From Bdellovibrio sp. (GTDB lineage: Bacteria; Bdellovibrionota; Bdellovibrionia; Bdellovibrionales; Bdellovibrionaceae), in assembly GCA_003176075.1 (NCBI GenBank), contig PSRN01000069.1, positions 1 through 14,729 of the forward strand: a stretch of 14,729 nucleotides of DNA, given 5' to 3'. Under the pieces are notes generated by a model. It was given only the letters and a program-made list of their open reading frames with translations, was not told the origin of the DNA and did not search any database. The stretch's first letter is position 1. The number at the start of each line of letters is the position of its first letter. Both the position numbers and the translations under genes were made by a program. Of the stretch, positions 13,680-14,729 are shown in pieces.

Positions 13680-13812
13680 GGAATAGCGAAACAGGACTCA
13701 AGAATCAACTCCTTTGCAATGCGCTGAAATCAAGGGCCCACGAAACCCTCGTCGCGGTAAAAATTTGTCTCAAATTGATTCAAAGGCTCTTCTTTCATTC
13801 AATTTCTGTAAT

Positions 13813-13841
13813 TTCACATCATCTCTGATTTTGATTATTCT
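13813..13841 (+). promoter_or_regulatory. candidate sigma70 promoter of the lipoprotein gene
   Basis: TTCACA (13813-13818, 5/6 to the -35 consensus) and TATTCT (13836-13841, 4/6) are 17 bases apart. Transcription would start near 13848, leaving a leader of only about 14 bases before the ATG at 13862, with GGG at 13851-13853 as a weak ribosome-binding site. Confidence 0.45.
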
Positions 13842-13861
13842 CACTCCATAGGGTGTGAAAC

Positions 13862-14729
13862 ATGCGTCTTCACAAGAACAAGAAAGAATTATCCTTAAGT
13901 CAAATATGGTGGATCCTTCTTTTCGGCGGCATTTTTACCGCCTTTCAGAATTGCAGCCCAACATTTAAGTTCACGGAGCTTGCGCCATCCGGTCCGCCCG
14001 GTGCCGAGCAGCTCAGTGCCGAGCAGCTGGCTGTGCCACCATGTGATTCCGCACCTGATGTGGGATTTGTGGCCGCCCGCCGCTTGAACAATGTGGAGTA
14101 CGACAACACGCTGATGGATCTGCTCGGGCTGGCGACCGGAATGAGTACCTCGGTGGGATTTCCTCCGGATCCCTTTATTCATAACTTTACCAACAACGCC
14201 GATGCCCTGAACGTTACGAGTGATCTGGCCGCAAAACTCTTTACCGCCGCCCAGACGGCCGTCGCCCAAGCCTTTAGCAACAGCAAGCTGAAGCAAAACC
14301 TCTACACTTGCGATCCGAACCAAGGGAGTTGTGTCAGCGCGACTTTACAGAGCTTTCTCACCGGCGCTTTTCGGCGCCCTCCGACGGCGGACGAAATCAC
14401 TCGTTACTCGGCTTTTGTGTCCAACGCCGTCAGCCAGGGCGATGGCGCTGATTTCGGCATGCAGGTGGCCATGACCGCGGCTCTCACGTCGCCCCATTTT
14501 CTTTTTCGCTTTGTTCAGCTCTCCCAACCGGCAAGCTCCCTCGTTTCGACGACCTTGAATGCCTTTGAGCTGGCCTCCCGTCTCTCTTATTTCCTGTGGA
14601 GCTCGATGCCGGATCAGACGCTGATCGCTTCGGCTCAATCGGGAGCTCTGCTGACGGATGCGGAACTCACCGCTCAGGTGAAGCGCATGTTGGCTGACCC
14701 GCGCGCGGCAACTTTGGTCAGTCAATTTG
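13862..14729 (+). CDS. DUF1587/DUF1595/DUF1592 lipoprotein, 5' part
   Basis: The frame is open from ATG 13862 to the window end (289 codons visible). It begins with a basic stretch and a hydrophobic segment ending in AFQNC (C31), a lipoprotein signal of the FQNC type that I associate with Bdellovibrio-like bacteria; -1 Asn is not the textbook lipobox. After a linker come DUF1587-like sequence (RRLNNVEYDNTLMDLLGL, 73-90), DUF1595-like sequence (FLTGAFRRPPTADEITRY, 165-182, to SPHFLFR) and the start of DUF1592 (LNAFELASRLSYFLWSSMPD, 232-251). This set is known from large planctomycete and myxobacterial surface proteins that also carry DUF1588 and DUF1585, expected here to the right of the window. 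No CxxCH haem motif is visible in this part. Two nearby cysteines (150, 157) may form a disulfide. Biochemical function of the family is not established. Confidence 0.88.
   Translation, partial: MRLHKNKKELSLSQIWWILLFGGIFTAFQNCSPTFKFTELAPSGPPGAEQLSAEQLAVPPCDSAPDVGFVAARRLNNVEYDNTLMDLLGLATGMSTSVGFPPDPFIHNFTNNADALNVTSDLAAKLFTAAQTAVAQAFSNSKLKQNLYTCDPNQGSCVSATLQSFLTGAFRRPPTADEITRYSAFVSNAVSQGDGADFGMQVAMTAALTSPHFLFRFVQLSQPASSLVSTTLNAFELASRLSYFLWSSMPDQTLIASAQSGALLTDAELTAQVKRMLADPRAATLVSQF

Overview
The window looks like chromosomal DNA from a predatory or gliding-type Gram-negative bacterium of the Bdellovibrionota/Myxococcota (former Deltaproteobacteria) group, most likely a Bdellovibrio relative. 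This is inferred from three things: the pilB - pilT slot - pilC - pilS - pilR gene order known from Myxococcus and Bdellovibrio; a surface DUF1587/DUF1595/DUF1592 lipoprotein with an FQNC-type lipobox; and Gram-negative envelope genes (HtrA-type protease, lipoprotein). No rRNA, tRNA, CRISPR array or transposase gene was seen.

Left part (1-950, + strand): the 3' end of a KGG-repeat (con-10 type) stress protein, read in frame 3 from the left edge, and a small secreted four-cysteine protein of unknown function. A long inverted repeat then separates these from convergent genes. Middle-left (955-5619, all - strand): reading downstream, a ribbon-helix-helix regulator, a DUF4337 membrane protein, an OmpR-type response regulator overlapping its histidine kinase, and a membrane-anchored single-PDZ HtrA-family protease. 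The last four look like an envelope-stress module: a two-component system directly followed by a periplasmic protease.

A 423-base divergent intergenic region (5620-6042) carries a likely promoter for the regulator and an array of ATGCCA/TGGCAT hexamers. From 6043 to 13276 (+ strand) lies the type IV pilus operon: pilB (intact extension ATPase), a PilT homologue that has lost the catalytic Glu, both His-box histidines and the AIRNLIRE retraction motif, pilC (inner-membrane platform), pilS (sensor kinase) and pilR (sigma54 activator). No pilin gene (pilA) is present in the window. Small-scale structure in the operon is unusual: a 30-bp palindromic REP-like unit occurs once between the pilT-like gene and pilC, and twice, in tandem and in frame, inside the PAS region of pilS. 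G9 and G8 tracts lie at the pilC and pilR ribosome-binding regions, and a 15-bp tandem duplication carries the pilS ribosome-binding site.

Right part (13298-14729): a small secreted two-cysteine protein on the - strand, convergent with pilR, and the first 289 codons of a large + strand DUF1587/1595/1592 lipoprotein that runs off the window. Coordinates and motifs were read by eye; family calls come from motif recognition, not from database searches.
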